Shown here: in pieces, positions 46,852 to 58,730 of the stretch | Numbering within the stretch: position 1 is the first letter of the stretch | Layout of the letters: each line of letters begins with the position of its first letter | Source of the DNA: Tetragonia tetragonoides | Lineage: Eukaryota > Streptophyta > Magnoliopsida > Caryophyllales > Aizoaceae | NCBI GenBank assembly: GCA_038025085.1 | Contig: CM076154.1 | Location: 29,504,501-29,568,500, forward strand | Reading direction: 5' to 3' | Length of the DNA stretch: 64,000 nt | Notes under the pieces: generated by a model | What the model saw: the letters and a program-made list of their open reading frames with translations, nothing else | Database searches by the model: none | Told to the model about the DNA's origin: nothing | Made by a program: the position numbers and the translations under genes

Positions 46852-48375
46852 CACTTCTTTTTTTATCCGAAAATCCTCCAGCAATTGGTGAATTCCCCGC
46901 TATGCTTTCATTTAATCCTTAGAGCCAGATAACCAGGCACACCTTATAAAAGCATCACCTTGCTTCCTCTCAGTTCAAGTATCACATTTTTCTCAGATAG
47001 CCCCTGCTTACTCGATGTAAGCAATGAAATATTAGCGTATTAAAAACCAAAACTAGGTGTGTGCTGTACGGACTGCTTCAGAGAGATTTCAGGTAGGTAG
47101 TCCGTATTCCCGCTGTGCTATACCAAATCAAACAGAGATGGATATGATTTTAGATATAATTCAATAAACGAAAGAAAATATCATATGATCAAAATATCTT
47201 ACCAAAATCTCTATAAATAAAATAACGCTGTACAAGATGACTACTATTCCTACAGTAAAACTAGTACTCAGCAAAAGAAATTCAAGAGTAAGAGGAATTT
47301 GTCAGAATCAAGTTTAACAAAGACACTGCTTTAAGCAAGGGATGAAGATCATCTTGTGCTATTTCATTGCAAGAAATCGAATGTAAAGTTGAAAGCTCGA
47401 GGTGCAGGACTTTCTTCAACTATCCGACCAGATTCGAAAGCTTGTGGGGTGGCATAATTCAGGAAGAGTTGATCTCATTGACTGTTGAAGTGAGTCAAGT
47501 GACTCAGTTCGTTAGAGCCTCTAGGGCGATCTATCATTGCTGAAGCTCAACTAGCCCTAGATGATCAATGGAGTCATATGACGTTCCAACCGGATCCGTA
47601 GTTGTTATTGGCTCGGAAGAATGATTAAGAAAAATGATTACACTACTGCTTCTGCGCTCGGATGACCAAAAGGAGACAAATTACCATTTACCAGCACCAG
47701 AGAAAGTAATAATGGCAACCTCAGTCCCACATAAACGACTAAACTCACTGGCTTTTTCACTAGATCATCATTAGCAGTACATAAATTTCGAAGCCTGGAT
47801 AAACTAGTGCATCGTATGATTTCTCATACAGCAATCAAACGCAGGATTACAGCATAAAGAAGCTTGAATCTGTATCTCCTGCTATATAAACTAAGCATTT
47901 AAGCTATCAATCCACCTCGTTCATTATGCATGAAACGACTGCATACACCATGTCAATTAGCTAAAACAAATCCAATTGTGACCGAATTGACGACGAAGAG
48001 TATCGAGTCACTGCACATAAACTGTCTTACTGGTAAGCCACTAACAAAGAACAAAATAAATCACCTTGAAATAAAAATTACGATATTAGATAGCTGCTCA
48101 TAATTGAAACTGCAGAATAAGATCAACATAATTATATGAGCTTTGCTCTGTTCCCATAAGTTTACTATATTATCATTTTTCAAAAGATGACTTTCCCATC
48201 TTTCTACAATTGTCTAGAGCCTGTGCACTGTAGAATGTCATGTGCATCACCCCGAGTTCTCAACTCCGAACGCACTAATGAACTCTCAAAACAATTGTTA
48301 TGAAATTTTCAGCTTTAGGGTGGCCATTATAAGGTGCTATTGAAGCTGACTAGATATGTACATATGAGTTATACT
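46852..48375. other. Intergenic, no feature recognised
   Basis: No gene with a domain signature. A stretch near 47100-47230 weakly resembles 51255-51345, suggesting old duplication of flanking DNA around the F-box genes. Confidence 0.4.
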
Positions 48376-50220
48376 TCATAGATAAACCCATTCGCTGTGT
48401 TTTCTTCTTTTTTTCTTAAATTGCAAGTGATGCGAGAAACTAGAGAAAGAGACCTTATAGTCCTCCCAGTTCGGTATATTTCTAGTGATAGCTTGCCTTA
48501 AAGAAAGAACATGACTACCATGGAGCCCCCCTTTGATGTCTTTCCTCGATTCTACATGACAGTCACCAGAAAAATGAATCCAACAACTTTCTGAACTGCT
48601 TGACAACTTCACAAGATCATCACAGGATGCCAGTTCCTTGCATAGCTGCACGCTTTTCTGTCGATTTCCCAAAACGCTACCGGAAGCATGAACAAAGACT
48701 TCAATCTTCTCTGAAACATTGCCACAAGTTAGCAAGCATTTTAGCAACTTCAATTCATCTTTATCCCCCTTAAGGTTGCAGAATTTTACATTCTTGACCT
48801 TGGTTGACAAACAAACCATTGCCATGAGTCCTGTTCCCATTACAAGAACCTCCAGATTCGGAGTGAACTTGAGAAACCACAAAAAGTTGTACCAGCTAAT
48901 TAGGTGACAATCAAAGAGCATGGTAAGACTTGTCAGATTATGGAAGATCGGCATGACACCATCGTCAAGGTAAGTAACACTCAGACATGCACCGGCAGAC
49001 AGTTCAAGGCACCTTACACTAGAGTTACCCTGAACGAGCTCCAAGGCTTGGAATACTTTTTTACGATCCAAGCCTAGTTTCCACACAGACATGTGTGCTT
49101 CAACTAATCTTGGGCATTCCACAAAATAGTATTTTGATAGCCCAGTAGCAATAATCTCAACGTATTCCAAGTTAGGCGTATTGATTAAAACCTTGCTCAG
49201 TATGAGCTTGTTAATACTCAGATTGTTCAGCCAGAGGTTGATGGCTTAGACCGTACAACGGTATACCTGGCCTACTGCTTAGATCGCTTGATGCCAGACC
49301 TTACTTCTGAGGTAAAATGTTGATTCGTGTTTTTCAGTTGTATATGTAGCATGCTGAATTTTGTGTCTTTGTAGGCGGATCGTGCGGCTCCGGGGGACAC
49401 AGGAGGTCCCACTCTAGTGTCCCTCCTAGTCAGCCCCCAAGTGTAACCTTACCGAGTACTGAGGTCAGGTACATTGGTGAGAGTGGGGGTCAGATAACGG
49501 AGGAGTTTCCCCTACATAGTGCTGACGGAGGGGCGATTGAGGGCTTACCAATGCCAAGATAATGCGTAACCACTGCAAATTCTAACCAAATATGCCAAGA
49601 CAATGGTCAGCTACCAGACTATGTCCATGCAGAGACAGCTTTTCTAACACAGGGCAAGAACTATCACCTTTTCCAATAAGCAAAGAGAGCCATACATGTG
49701 TATATGAACGAAGCTCTTTCAAATTGGGAAGACTAAAATCACCATCATTATCTGGCAGCGTCAAATCTAATCCTAGGCCTAATTCAAGCTTTACGAGCTC
49801 CTTGCTGCGAAACACACTAGGAGGTAGTCTAATATAAGGCCCGAACTCATGCCTTTCTACACTGACCGACATTTCTTTTACATGTCGACTACAAATATTA
49901 GTAATCAAGGATGGAAAATAATGCTTGCAGCTACGCTTGTGTCAGTCTCCAGGGATGTAAAATTTGAATACGTCAATTTGGGGAGAAGTGAGCTGCCCAA
50001 GGAAGCGAGGGACAGTGGTAGTTAAGATGTTGTGGGGAGTGGTTTTCAGGGTCGAACAAGACGGGCGTGATTTAGGGCCAAATTTGGGGCCAACGTCGGG
50101 ATAAGATGGAGGTGGATATGGAAGATTGTAATGTTCGAAGAGACAGAATATTACTGAGAAGTTCATCCGGAAGTGAGCTCAACCGGTCTGGGGTTGGGGG
50201 AAGAGTGATAATGCAAAACA
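48376..50220 (-). pseudogene. F-box/LRR (FBD-like) protein gene, damaged
   Basis: Minus strand. The F-box (DRLSSLPDELLSNILS ... STSILSRRWPQIW) lies at about 50205-50075, preceded by a splice-acceptor-like CCCCAACCCCAG. A TAA follows, and homologous sequence continues in another frame (ILTTTVPRFLGQLTS), so there is a frameshift near 50035. A TGA near 49942-49944 interrupts it again. Leucine-rich repeats follow: IRLPPSVFRSKELVKLELG, FSLPNLKELRS, CPVLEKLSLHGHSLV (49908-49582). After a possible intron (about 49571-49249) come LWLNNLSIN, TPNLEYVEI, and a C-terminal region to 48376 with HNLTSLTMLFDCHLISW, FTPNLEVLVMG and, near the end, FSSFSHHLQF. F-box proteins of this family recruit substrates to SCF ubiquitin ligases. 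Given three lesions, a full product is unlikely, though the part from 49170 to 48376 is intact. Confidence 0.8.
49242..49570 (+). other. Exon-like insert of opposite strand inside the F-box pseudogene
   Basis: On the plus strand, DGLDRTTVYLAYCLDRLMP is followed by a donor-like GAG|GTAAAATG (about 49312) and an acceptor-like TGTCTTTGTAG (about 49374). An open stretch of about 60 codons follows (GSCGSGGHRRSHSS..., stop near 49562). Read on the minus strand, the whole segment can be an intron of the F-box gene with matching phase. I do not recognise the plus-strand protein. Confidence 0.35.
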
Positions 50221-50287
50221 CTGCTTCAATCAAATCAATAGAGCACAAACTCAGTTGCCAATAATGACCCATTATATTGATCATCAA

Positions 50288-52395
50288 GTTTCAATGCACG
50301 GATGTAGATAAACTAACAATGAAAGAGCTGCTAATTACTTGGGGAAAGAGCTTCAATTAACCATCTACAAACCCAATAGAGAAAAAGGGAACGACATCAA
50401 GCGGAAAAGAGAATTACTGACATGCAACATCAGCATATTTATTTGATTTTGGACTTGCTAGACTAGATGAAAAAAAATTGAATTCTTGATCAAAAAAAAA
50501 AAAAAAAAAATTTGAATTCATAATGTCATAAATAACGAATATGAAATAGCAAAAATTCGAAAGTATAATATGAAAAAAAATCACGGGAATTTCATAGGCA
50601 TTAAATTGAAAAGAGAAAAAAACATGCCTGTCATACCGCCTGCGGAGTACAAAAGAGCTGGTAACAAGGACTTGAAGGGGACCAAAACACCAAGTAGTAA
50701 GAAACAATGACGTGATGGTAGTCCAAGTCCCAAATCAGAATGACCTCAGGGGTCTGACATCATCTGATCTCCAAAACCATCTACTGTAATACTTAACCAA
50801 AGCAAAAATCCTACATCGGAACCAATATCACTACTCTAATAGTGCACTGTAGTTTTTATCACTACTAACAAGCATCATGCAGAAATTAAATTCACAGTCC
50901 GAGCCAGAATTCATGGAGTATCAGTTCAGAAGTTGAGTAGAGCTGATAAAAACCTGTTTGCTCAGATTACATAGTGCACTGTAGTTTTTATTTATTTATT
51001 TCTGCTGTGATGAAAAGAGAATTACTCACAATCAAAATTCGAGAGTTGTTTCCAGGGGCCTAGAGTGTCAAAGAGCCCTACCTTGTAGGTGGATTTCCCT
51101 TTAGGTTGCCTTTTAGGTGTAATTCTTAAGTATTATGCAAGCCTGCAAGGTAATGAATTTCTACGTCTAGTCCAAAAAGAAAACTGCTCACTCATCAGAA
51201 ACCAATCCACAACTAACAAAAAAAGTTTCCGCAGCAAGAATAAGTGATGAATTTGAAATTCCCTGTGCTATTCCAATCAAACAAAGATACTTAATCAAAG
51301 GAAGATGAAAAATCATCCGAATTATCAGAAAATCTACACCTAGAAACAATTTTCTCTCTTCATGGCTAATCATCTGATTATTTCTTCTGTTTTTTCAGTG
51401 CTGAATTATATAAGATCAGACTCTCACTTATAGCTAGGATGAAAGAGGCTTGCAAGGACTGATAATCATGTGATCCCTGTTTCGGACGGCACAACTTGTT
51501 TCTTCAACTTGCTTGAGTTGTCAAAATGATTCTCCAAGTGCATTGTTGGGGATAATTTTGAAGTTATCTTTTTATTTTGTAGCCTGATAAGCGGTATGTA
51601 TGTTTCCATTTGGTTTGACAATGTTGCTTGTTAAGTAAAATCTCATACCACTTACTAGAAACAGTCACAACTCACAGATACAAATTGGGACTGCAAAGCA
51701 AATATGCAAAGCAACTCACAGATATATGAATTGAGAGTGAGGATAATATAGGTGTGTGGATATCTGCTGGTATTACCAACTTGTTAAGAACGCTATCAGC
51801 GAAACAAGCTGGAGAGTGATCATTCAAACAAATCTTATGCCTTTTACTGACTATCAAGAGAATAACTCATGAGCATTAAGCAACAGACTCCAACAGAATA
51901 TTCGACTTTGGAATTGCCAGACTGAAACAGAAAAACAAAAGAATGAATTCACAAAGATATGGAGTTTCTCGAAACAGTAATTCTTTATATAAGTACTCGC
52001 AATCGCATAAGATAACTAATCATAGGAATTTTAGAAGCATTACCTGAAAACAGAATATGGTTTCTACTCAAGAAACAAAAGAAAAAATAAGAAAGAAAAG
52101 AGAATAAAGTTAATGACAAAAGTCTGCTTGTGCCTCCCACCTGCAGGTACAAAAGAGAAGGTGAACCTCCTAAATTGTGTATACTTTGCAATACACCTAG
52201 AACTCAAGAAGTCGTATTATTGTACATTATAAAGTTAATGTCAGTGTTTCTTTGAATCACTATATACTCTTAAACATGTAGTAGTGCATATAACAAGTAC
52301 TCCTACAAATCAAAGAGTTTACCGTCTAACTGAGTATAATGTGGGTGACTGCACTGTATGTACTCGTCCTAAACATTTTGCTTTTTTGGGGACAA
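50288..52395. other. Intergenic with degenerate duplicated pieces
   Basis: No gene seen. The stretch 50640-50810 (ACAAAAGAGCTGG..., GTCCAAGTCCC, CCTACATCGGAACCAA) is related to 52140-52740, so part of the sequence between F-box genes is an old duplication. An A-run lies at 50492-50510. Confidence 0.5.
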
Positions 52396-52675
52396 GGAAC
52401 CACTTCCTATTCACTTTCACAATTAGCAACAATGCTCCAAACCAGAACAAAAATAACAATCAAGATAGCCACAAGGTGAAGGACCAATAACATGATGATA
52501 GCCCAAGTCCCGCATAAGACTAACATCAAGGATCGGAACCACTTCCTATTCACTTTCGCAATTAGCAACAATGCTCCAAACCAGAACAAAAATAACAATC
52601 AAAGATAGCCACAAGGTAAAGGACCAATAACATGATGATTAGCCCAAGTCCCACATAAGACTAACATCAAGGATC
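52396..52675. repeat. Tandem duplication of a 139-141-bp unit
   Basis: Unit 1 at 52396-52534 and unit 2 at 52535-52675 both start GGAACCACTTCCTATTCAC and end AACATCAAGGATC, with only a few differences. Confidence 0.92.
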
Positions 52676-53778
52676 TGATTAATGAAACTATCTGTAATAT
52701 AATATTAACTGAAGCAAAAGTTCTACATCGGAACCAAAATTTCAGTACTGATATGAGACTGTTAGTAAGCTTTTAAGGTCACTAAATGGTGAAATAATCT
52801 CTCCTCAAATTGCCTAATTAGGAACCCTATTCACCATAAATATTCGAATTATATGTCATATCTTGTAATTTCTTCTCTAAACAACTGAATAGAAGTGTAC
52901 AATGAACTCTACTTCTGCTTGGATCTCACTGCTCCAAAATTTGGCTAAATTGTATGATATACAGCAATTATAGGAGCAACTATATATGCTAGTAAAATGA
53001 AGTCCTTACTGCACACCACGGAAGCCATGGTAAGTTAAAGAATGAAACTAATTTTTTTAAAGTTGTTCGGGATCAACGTTTGCTATTCCTTATTTGCATA
53101 GTCAGATGGTCTTGCAAAAATATGCATCAGCTTATAGTGTGTATGTTTTCGAAAACTATATTTTTTGTTTACCACATGGTCTTGGTAAATATGCTCAAAT
53201 TAAAGACTTTTGGGTACATTCTGCAGCAGCCTTTGCTCCTCATACAAGATGGATCAGAGCCTTAGAGGTTTGAATTGAACATGGCTAGTTTATACAGTTC
53301 TGTGTTTCTGTAGGTTTACGTTCAATTGGATGACCTGTATCGATTCCATCTTTGCAGGATCAACACCACTAGTTGTCAAGCAAACTTCTAGAGAAAGATG
53401 GTTCAACATTCAGATATTCTATTATGATTTATGAATGAACAGATCGAATAAAGAACATATTAAAGATTAGAATTATAAACAGGACAGCAGTCCTCCATGA
53501 GTGCACAGAACAGTAATGATCTATTTGTCCCTGTGACAAATCTGAACCTTGACATTCAGCATTTAGAACACAACACATGGTACATGCTGTAAAAGCATAA
53601 AGTAAGAGGTAAATGGTTATGTGATTGCACATTCATTTGAAACAAGGTGCATGCAATTAGATGCAAGTAATATCATCGGTACCAATATTTAAACCAATCT
53701 ATTGTTATTACAATAACACCCAAAATATATTTTAACATGCAAGTAGTAAGTAAATAAAAAGTTGAGGGGTATCATGAC
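52676..53778. other. 3' flank of DUF295 gene 1, duplicated downstream
   Basis: No clear gene. Pieces at 53055-53450 (GTTGTTC-GGATCAACGT, CTCCTCATACAAG, AGATGGTTCAACATTCA) recur in the same order at about 59915-60170, showing that the F-box gene was duplicated with its 3' flank. Confidence 0.6.
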
Positions 53779-55086
53779 TTATTCTTGAGATGGTGTATCT
53801 TCCCAAATCCATTTTGGAGGACGCCATAAGGGACAAAAGAATTCGGGGTAAGATGAAATGAGCTTGAATTTCTCACCCTTCACATAGTTATACACACCAA
53901 CTTCAAAATACCCACTACCCTTTGGCTTTCTGAACAAAGAGCCATCATGGTTGTTTAGTCTGGAGTACACGGGAAGCAATCTTTGGTGAAAACAATATCG
54001 CTTCCTTGAAACCCACGAAGATCCTTTGCGCTAATGAAGAAGCAAGTATCAAAAGTCACAAACAAAACCCTTTCCCCGAAGCTTTTAACAAAATTCCATG
54101 AACTGTCCTTGTCATTCATCCTGAAAACTGAAAATTTTACACGGCCCATGGTATTGTGATCCCTAATAACCAAATACAATTCATCGGTGTTTGAATCCAG
54201 CAACAATCGCTTTGTCTGCTTTTGCATCTTTCTATTACATTCGTTTCTCATTGAACAAGTAACAACGGCTTCCTTTGTTTGGTATTCGTATCCATTAATT
54301 TCCCCTAAACAATCAACAGCCATGAGTAGACCTTTCCGAATGACTATCGTCAAACCAAGTTCCCCTAGCACGACCCATGAGTTCGAAATTTATGCCCGAA
54401 GTCTCAGTTTCTCTTAGATTAGAGAAGCATTCCAAATCACCTGTATTATGCAACACTACAAGGGAGCATTGTCCAATGCTTGGGGATGTACTATAAGGGC
54501 TTTGCCACAAAAGCACTTTCTTGGTACAAAATGCCTTACCCTTTTGCTCTCGGTAGGCGTTGCAACCGTCTGGTGAAATCAAGTTGAAGCCTTTGCTAAC
54601 TTTGATGGCAGATAAACTGGGGAGAGTTTTGGGCAATTTATTATTATTTTTGAAGGGGAGTCTAGTGAAGAGGTCCAACAGACGTAACTTTCCCAAACTC
54701 GGCTGCTCAACGGCAACCAGCCAAGGGGTGGCAGAAGGACGGCGAGGTCGTGGTTTGAAGATATAAACGGCGGTCGATACGACAATAAAGGGGAAAGGTC
54801 GTGCGAAGGAGTGGAATAAGTTTGGCAAAGCAGAGATTTTGTGAGGTAAAAGAGGAGAAAGACTGAGTGGTGGAGGGGAAATTGAGGATCGCCATTCTTT
54901 GCAGACACAACGGAATGAACGGAGATCATTAGAGTTGGATCTCAGGTGACCGGCGATTAATTCCAGGAGTTCCGATGGAAGGTCCGACCAAGAGAACTTA
55001 CTACGGACATGACGACTCTGTTTCAATTTGGTGCTGCGCATGCGTAGTCTCTTCCCCTTCTTCAAGAATAAATGATAGTAAAACAT
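53779..55086 (-). pseudogene. F-box protein with DUF295 (KIB-like) domain, two frameshifts
   Basis: Minus strand. The F-box FSWSDLPSELLELIAGHL...FRCVCKEWRSS is near 55000. It is followed by the DUF295 beta-propeller-like region: PWLVAVEQ, GKLRLLDLFTRLPF, SKGFNLISPDG, KKVLLWQSPYSTSP, then IVIRKGLLMAVDCLGEI, DELYLVIRDHN, VTFDTCFFISAKDL, IVFTKDCFP and a C-terminal SGYFEVGVYNY...PPKWIWEDTP. One frame change lies near 54350-54370 and a second (one base lost relative to the paralogue at 60577-61720) near 53960. The start is either the ATG at 55086 or the one at 55041 (MRSTKLKQ). DUF295 F-box proteins act in SCF complexes; some Arabidopsis members (KIB type) target shaggy-like kinases. Two lesions make this copy probably non-functional, though a sequencing error at either site cannot be excluded. 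Confidence 0.85.
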
Positions 55087-57810
55087 GTTTTGACTGAGAG
55101 TAATTGTTAACTAATTAGGATACTCCATTCCATCTTATACTCTTATGTGCGGATGTACTACCTAGCTAACTGACACTAGGTTTTCCCTTTCCTTTCCCGG
55201 GCCCGTGAGGACGGGTCCAACTTTTTTTCTGAGGGCAACAATTAGATCGTGTACAAAAATTTGTATGGACTTAGTGTATGGTGGACCAATGGTTTAAATG
55301 TCATCCCATACTTCACATGGAGTTACCCCTCTAATAACGGAGTCACCTCCTACTTTTAATGGAGCCACCTCCTTGGCGTCACCCCTCTAATAGTGGAGTC
55401 ACCCCATACTTCACCTGGAGTCACCCTTCTAATAGTGAAGTCACCCCTTACTTCATCTGGAGCCACCCTTTAAATATACTTGGTCCACGGTAGTCCACAC
55501 AAGACTAGCTACCTTGATTGAATAATTTATTCTTCATGACTGATTTTATTGATCAGTGTAAAATTGAGAAAAAACTTAGCTTGAGTCCATGCTTAAGAGC
55601 GTAGACTGGGCCTCCCAGTAGTTCCAAATTTATTCTGGTGATGAGAGTGTGTTAGGTTGAGCGAGGTGGATAGTCAGCATCGCCTAACGCCACCCCAATG
55701 TGGCTAGTTGATCAATGCAGCGGCAACGCTGCATAATAGGCACTCCCTATCGAATACCTCCCAGCATGCTTCTCATAAAAAGCATCATTTCAGGCTCTTA
55801 AGTCTTATCCAAAAAAAGGTAATAGGACATAAAGCATTGATAAGCTTTTAGTTGGAGGCGCAGATTTAATTTCTATTCTAACTGTTGTTATTGAGTATTA
55901 TGTCTAGCCATGTGCATATGCATTGGGCCCTCTTTAAAGAGGTGAGCGAGATAAACTAGTCGATACGATGAATACATGTACATGTAAGGTATAGACCCAA
56001 AAAAATTTGGGTTTAGAAACACAGAAACAGGAAGGAAAGCACAACAGACAGTTTGCCCTCACTGAAAACAGCAAAATGAATTTATTAGCTGTTGATAAAA
56101 CAAAGAAAGAAACAGTCGGTGATGACCTCATACTGGAAATGCCCATGAAAAGTAATTCAAGCCATGTAATTGAATGATGATATTGAGTAGCAACACTTTC
56201 TTTCTGTAAATAACAGATTACTTGATACCGCGTGGTAAGTAAAACAATAACAGTGGATCACTGATGAAAAAAATCAATGCACTACTAAAGGAAACAACCT
56301 TCATACTCCAGAGAGGGAGTATTGTTTACAATAACAATATATTGCAAATGCTGAAGTAGACGCTAACCAGCCAAAGTTTACAGATCACAGGTCATTTACC
56401 TAAAACCACATCTTTAAAAACAGACAAAACTATACCAGAGAGGGAGGTGAGACACAAAGTGACAGAGGCTTATACAGAGTGAGAAACAGAGGTTAATGTT
56501 GTACTGTTAAATTGGAATCAAAGACGAGATCATGATCGAGCATTGAAGTAGCTGAAACCATGCAAGATAAGTCCGAATACCAGGGCTAAGACTTCATGAG
56601 CCTAGCACCATCATGATCCTTAAAGTAGAATACACCAATCTTAAGCTCTTCTTCTAAATTCAGGAACAATAGGGAAGCGCTAATTTACAATACTCTAGTC
56701 AGCAACTGGCTGCATGGGCTACTTCTATTGAACCCACAATCAACTATAATAATTTACAACATTCAGTTACCACCTACCACTAGACTTCTTTCTGAAAGTC
56801 CATCATGATTTTGATGGTGTATTGAAGGTTTGTCATTCCCCGTGCAAGGGTTGGTATTCAGGAATCTTCTCAACAGTGAACATATTGAAGAAGATAAGCG
56901 TACAATCTGACGTTTTTAATAAAGAGAAAATAGCGAGCCATAATATTTTTGTAGTCATGCCTCATCCCCGTACAACACTCAGATGACAGGCAGTTGGATA
57001 ATTCAAAATTCAACTTGTGAGACATTCAAAGGGGAAAACCATTAATCCCTTAGGTCAACTAAGACACCTAACATGTATGCTCTTAGGATATAGCAGGAAA
57101 GATCAGACTTGTACCCCACCCCCCTCAATGTCTTCCTTTAGCTTGGCAGCCACTTCAGTTTCAGTGAGCCATAAACCTACAATAACATGTTCAACAAGCA
57201 TTCTATTGCATTGCTAACAGTTAAAAATAAAAGCCCGGTTATAAATTTTAGGATGACTATGAAGTATACACAATGATTCCCCGCTTGCATACTCTTTTGC
57301 AACTTAGTGAGCCCAATCACCCAGCTTACGCAGCAGTGGAAGTAACCTTCCCCGGATAAAATGTACTGTTGTTTATCCTTCCTGGCTAGTTCAACAGTCA
57401 GCTGATGTTAAATCAGAAGGCACATTTCTGATTTCCAATAACATGTTAGGCAGTTTTAAGTATAAGTAGGGATTGCCAGATTCTTTTTATTCTTTTTCTT
57501 TATTTAAGTGCAAAACACAGCACTCTTTTTCAATGGAGCTTTTTAAAATTATGAATGCAACATTGACGTAAAGCATGGTTTGAAATACGAACTGCAATCA
57601 GAAATCAAATTTTCTTTCAGTCCAGGCTAGAAAACCAGTCTATCAAGTTTCCTGATACAAACACTACCTGATAATTAATATCGGTTTCTACTTCTAGAAA
57701 TGTCAGTGTATAAGATCTGAACCAAGCTTGGTAGACGAGAAAAATTCTTTCTTTACATATTTGAGGTCAAAACAAGCTTGTCATTTGACCGCAACAACCA
57801 ATGAGATATG
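55087..57810. other. Intergenic region, with one minisatellite
   Basis: Apart from the minisatellite at 55300-55490 I see no gene or element with defined ends. Short open frames here have no domain signature. Confidence 0.45.
55300..55490. repeat. Minisatellite upstream of DUF295 gene 1
   Basis: Degenerate units of about 45-50 bases built from CCCATACTTCACCTGGAGTCACC and CTCTAATAGTGGAGTCACC-like pieces (each quoted in part), about four copies. Confidence 0.75.
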
Positions 57811-58730
57811 TCAACACAGTCCTCCTAAACATTGGTGAAGTTCTATTGGTTCTGCAATAGGAATTTGCTCAGACACAAGGATTCTCTTCTTCTCCAGTTT
57901 CTTTACCAAGTCCTCGACTTTTGCCAACTCATCAAGTATTATCATTTTCCTTTCTTCAACTTGGGCCAATTCATCAAATAATTTCAATTTCCTTTCCTCA
58001 GCTTGAGCTTTACCGTTGTTGATCTCAGTCAAAGAATCTAACAAAGGCCTGCTTTTGTGAACTGCCAATGCCTTTTCGACAAAAGGCACAAGCCAATCTA
58101 CACTAAAACACAGAAACTGCAGATCACGCAATGCAGATCTCAGATAATCAGCTTGGCAACTTTCTAAAGACATCCCTGAACTTCCCTGTAAAATCTGTAC
58201 TACCATTGCGAGCGATTCTAATGCCCTGGCTATTATGTCACCATTACACACTGCAATCTCTCCAATTATGTTTCTATGCTTCGCCCAAATCTTCTCCAAA
58301 GTTGGAACTAGATCACACCTAATATTTACACCTTTAAATTTCACTACTAAAGCATTGCTTCCAGAGCTCTGTACAATGAAAACATTCAAGGATGTCAGCT
58401 TTGAAGAGAGAGCGAGGGAGAAAAATTACAGTTGATCTTAAAGTCATTGATACCTGAGTTAGGAAAGTACTACTAATGGAGTCATTGTGTTTCTCTCTTG
58501 GGGTCTCTGCTGCAAAATTTAAGAGCAATCATGTACGGAGTAGTTCATATACTCTTATCAGAAAAAAGATGTAGGTTCTTACAAACTTATAGGAACCAAG
58601 ATGCAGAAAACTAAATAATAACTAAGAAGGATAGAAAAAGCTCCAGATGCATAATTCACACATGGAGTTACCTTGGGATTTTTCCTTCTGAAACTCTAAC
58701 GACCTTTCGTTCACCTGGTTTGCAGGTTCC
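57811..58730 (-). CDS. Coiled-coil protein, resembles C-terminus of MATH/coiled-coil (RTM3-like) proteins; partial
   Basis: Three minus-strand exons fit: 58730-58672 (ANQVNERSLEFQKEK), 58509-58454 (ETPREKHNDSISSTFLTQ) and 58368-57811, each with AG before and GT after, and compatible phases (59, 56 and 558 bases). The last exon encodes a helical region (LVPTLEKIWAKHRNIIGEI, LESLAMVVQILQ), a FSVDWLVPFVEKA segment and a long heptad-rich coiled coil (AEERKLKLFDELAQVEERK, DELAKVEDLVKKLEKK), ending IELHQCLGGLC. The arrangement with a WL motif before a coiled coil recalls the C-terminal part of plant MATH and coiled-coil proteins; this is a judgement by eye. No MATH domain is found nearby and upstream exons were not located. 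Function unknown. It lies between the two DUF295 copies. Confidence 0.6.
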
